Origin: Diadophis punctatus similis | Lineage: Eukaryota > Chordata > Lepidosauria > Squamata > Dipsadidae | NCBI GenBank assembly: GCA_023053685.1 | Contig: JALIGW010000002.1 | Coordinates: forward strand, 246,811,856 to 246,875,855 | Direction of reading: 5' to 3' | DNA: 64,000 nucleotides | Part shown: piece by piece, positions 63,701 through 64,000 of the stretch | Layout of the letters: each line of letters starts with the position of its first letter | Numbering within the stretch: the stretch's first letter is position 1 | Notes under the pieces: model-generated | The model's database searches: none | What the model saw: the letters and a program-made list of their open reading frames with translations, nothing else | Told to the model about the DNA's origin: nothing | Position numbers and translations under genes: made by a program

Positions 63701-63964
63701 AAATTTTGCCCTAGGTGTAGTTGTTGAGAAGCATTCTGAAATAACAACACAAATTCCATTCCTGGCAACCAAAGGAGAAAAAGTCCTCATGAAATCCTCT
63801 CCATTCTCTGTGTCTGAAGCAAAGAGACCAATCAAGATCCATCTGAAATGGAGGAGCAGTTGGATAATCCCTGGGTACTGGATCCCTTCTTTGGGCAGCA
63901 TTTGGTGGAAAAAAGGGAACTGGATTTTATCACTCAGAGCCTCTGAAATAATTTTATAGCGGAT
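54526..63964 (-). CDS. Vomeronasal type-2 receptor, gene C, exons 3-6 (partial)
   Basis: Third V2R locus, opposite in orientation to A and B. Visible exons on the minus strand: exon 3 63964-63170, exon 4 61695-61483, exon 5 58130-58004, exon 6 55430-54526. Lengths 795, 213, 127 and 905 nt keep phase and give 679 residues plus a stop with no disruption. Exons 1-2 should lie beyond position 64000. It carries [24 protein letters not shown], all nine cysteines, [16 protein letters not shown] and a C-terminal tail ending KIRK. It is more diverged from A and B than they are from each other. Confidence 0.9.
55490..56340 (-). mobile_element. LINE remnant in gene C intron 5
   Basis: Shares gacaggaaagccatagcaaa, acccccaaattt, catttccatccagg and gatgctatcaaaaacca wording with 47600-48960. 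The reverse strand is LINE coding-like but heavily decayed. Confidence 0.5.
56458..56670 (+). mobile_element. Sauria-type SINE, 5' truncated
   Basis: Starts in the body (ctgactgctagttcagcag) and ends with tgctattgctattgct. 56671-57060 shows nothing. Confidence 0.85.
57100..57766. repeat. (GCTA)(TGGA)(GAGT)(GATA)(GATT)n compound array
   Basis: GCTA 57107-57122, TGGA to about 57213, GTGA to 57245, then alternating GATA, GATT and GACT blocks with three higher-order repeats. Bkm-like GATA content. In intron 5 of gene C. Confidence 0.95.
58004..58130 (-). CDS. Gene C exon 5 (cysteine-rich)
   Basis: 127 nt, acceptor tgcttag, donor gaag|gtgggt. QCVENC and VCCYDCVLC supply six cysteines. Confidence 0.92.
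58441..58800 (-). mobile_element. tRNA-derived SINE with BovB-like tail
   Basis: Reverse copy of the 14788-15139 family, better preserved: aaaggtaaaggtaaagg tail on the left, cactgagccaccgcgtccc head on the right. Confidence 0.82.
58801..59210. other. Gene C intron 4, nothing recognised
   Basis: AT-rich, no repeat or coding call. Confidence 0.4.
59212..59620. repeat. (GAGAT)n / (GGAGAT)n array
   Basis: Mixed 5- and 6-bp units, about 400 bp, with a pure GGAGAT stretch at 59520-59573. Ser-Ile/His-Leu frames are artefacts. Confidence 0.95.
60326..60537. mobile_element. hAT-type MITE
   Basis: CAGGGATGTCAAACAC...GAGTTTGACACCCCTG, perfect ttgtatgc on both sides (60318-60325, 60538-60545). Interior ggcctgtgggccggatctgac. 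Confidence 0.88.
60546..61482. other. Gene C intron 4, unassigned AT-rich sequence
   Basis: 60660-61100 has a purposeful look (short tgtga repeats, LTR-like composition), but I could not fix termini or a target duplication. 61110-61400 is related intron sequence without a call. Confidence 0.35.
61483..61695 (-). CDS. Gene C exon 4
   Basis: 213 nt, acceptor ttcttag, donor aag|gtgggt. [29 protein letters not shown], ending KLKLLNK. Confidence 0.92.
61905..61975. repeat. Half of a foldback MITE
   Basis: gaattccgggagttgaagtc, cttaaagttgccaagtttgg and acctctgg match the right half of the 28234-28670 family. Confidence 0.65.
62225..62340 (-). mobile_element. CR1-like LINE tail
   Basis: (AATTT)n, then tttctatgccgcccactccc and ggactctgggcagctcacaa, the same tail type as 29143-29210. 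Confidence 0.65.
62378..62759 (+). mobile_element. Solo LTR-like insert between 38-bp direct repeats
   Basis: TGTCAGAGTCCAG...GGCTGGGCTCA with aaaat on both sides and AATAAA near 62722. Contains two copies of a 64-bp unit (62452-62570, cctcttcatc..taagata). The 38 bp on the left (62340-62377) are repeated exactly on the right (62760-62797). Confidence 0.6.
63170..63964 (-). CDS. Gene C exon 3
   Basis: 795 nt, acceptor tttttcag, donor cag|gtatcc. The ligand-binding region is open throughout. Confidence 0.92.
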
Positions 63965-64000
63965 CTGAAAAAGCAATGAAAATGCTGTCATATTTGGGGG

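Overview
This window is vertebrate nuclear DNA, most likely from a snake or other squamate reptile. The evidence is a tandem set of vomeronasal type-2 receptor (V2R) genes with the standard six-exon structure, in a background of CR1/L2-type LINEs, BovB, L1, tRNA-derived Sauria-type SINEs, many hAT-type MITEs and long GATA/AAAT microsatellites. There is no operon structure, no CRISPR array, and no tRNA or rRNA gene that I can see. The species assignment is an inference; no marker gene fixes it.

Three V2R loci plus one V2R fragment carry the coding content. Gene A (5267-22366, +) has six exons whose phases all agree and gives an uninterrupted 856-residue class C GPCR. Gene B (31217-43495, +) has the same six exons and homologous 5' flank and introns, but a 1-nt loss near the end of exon 3 breaks the frame. 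Gene C (54526-63964, -) shows exons 3-6 intact; exons 1-2 lie beyond the right edge. Between A and B lies an orphan fragment of a V2R seven-helix exon (25822-27490) split by a CR1 LINE and by a solo LTR. A and B are head-to-tail; B and C are tail-to-tail. The products would be peptide/pheromone receptors of vomeronasal sensory neurons. They are paralogs doing the same kind of job rather than steps of one pathway.

Layout: 1-4675, mobile elements (an ORF2-less L1 with target duplication, LINE tails, a solo LTR). 4676-22560, gene A and flanks. 22585-25800, CR1, a Helitron Rep-domain remnant, and a MITE holding a palindrome with arms of about 190 bp. 25822-27490, V2R fragment. 27991-30624, repeats. 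30625-43500, gene B and flanks. 43758-54100, the B-C intergenic region: MITEs, a broken L1, LINE remnants, a MAP4K2-like first-exon fragment, a SPIN hAT fragment and a minisatellite inside a MITE. 54400-64000, gene C.

The paralogous introns can be aligned by eye. They show insertions older than the A/B duplication (a LINE reverse-transcriptase remnant in intron 2 of both) and insertions younger than it (hAT elements with 8-bp target duplications in one copy and an intact empty site in the other). I found no convincing novel molecular system. The best leads are the gene-fragment capture, the Helitron and SPIN traces, the ORF2-less L1s, the foldback structures and the insertion chronology.
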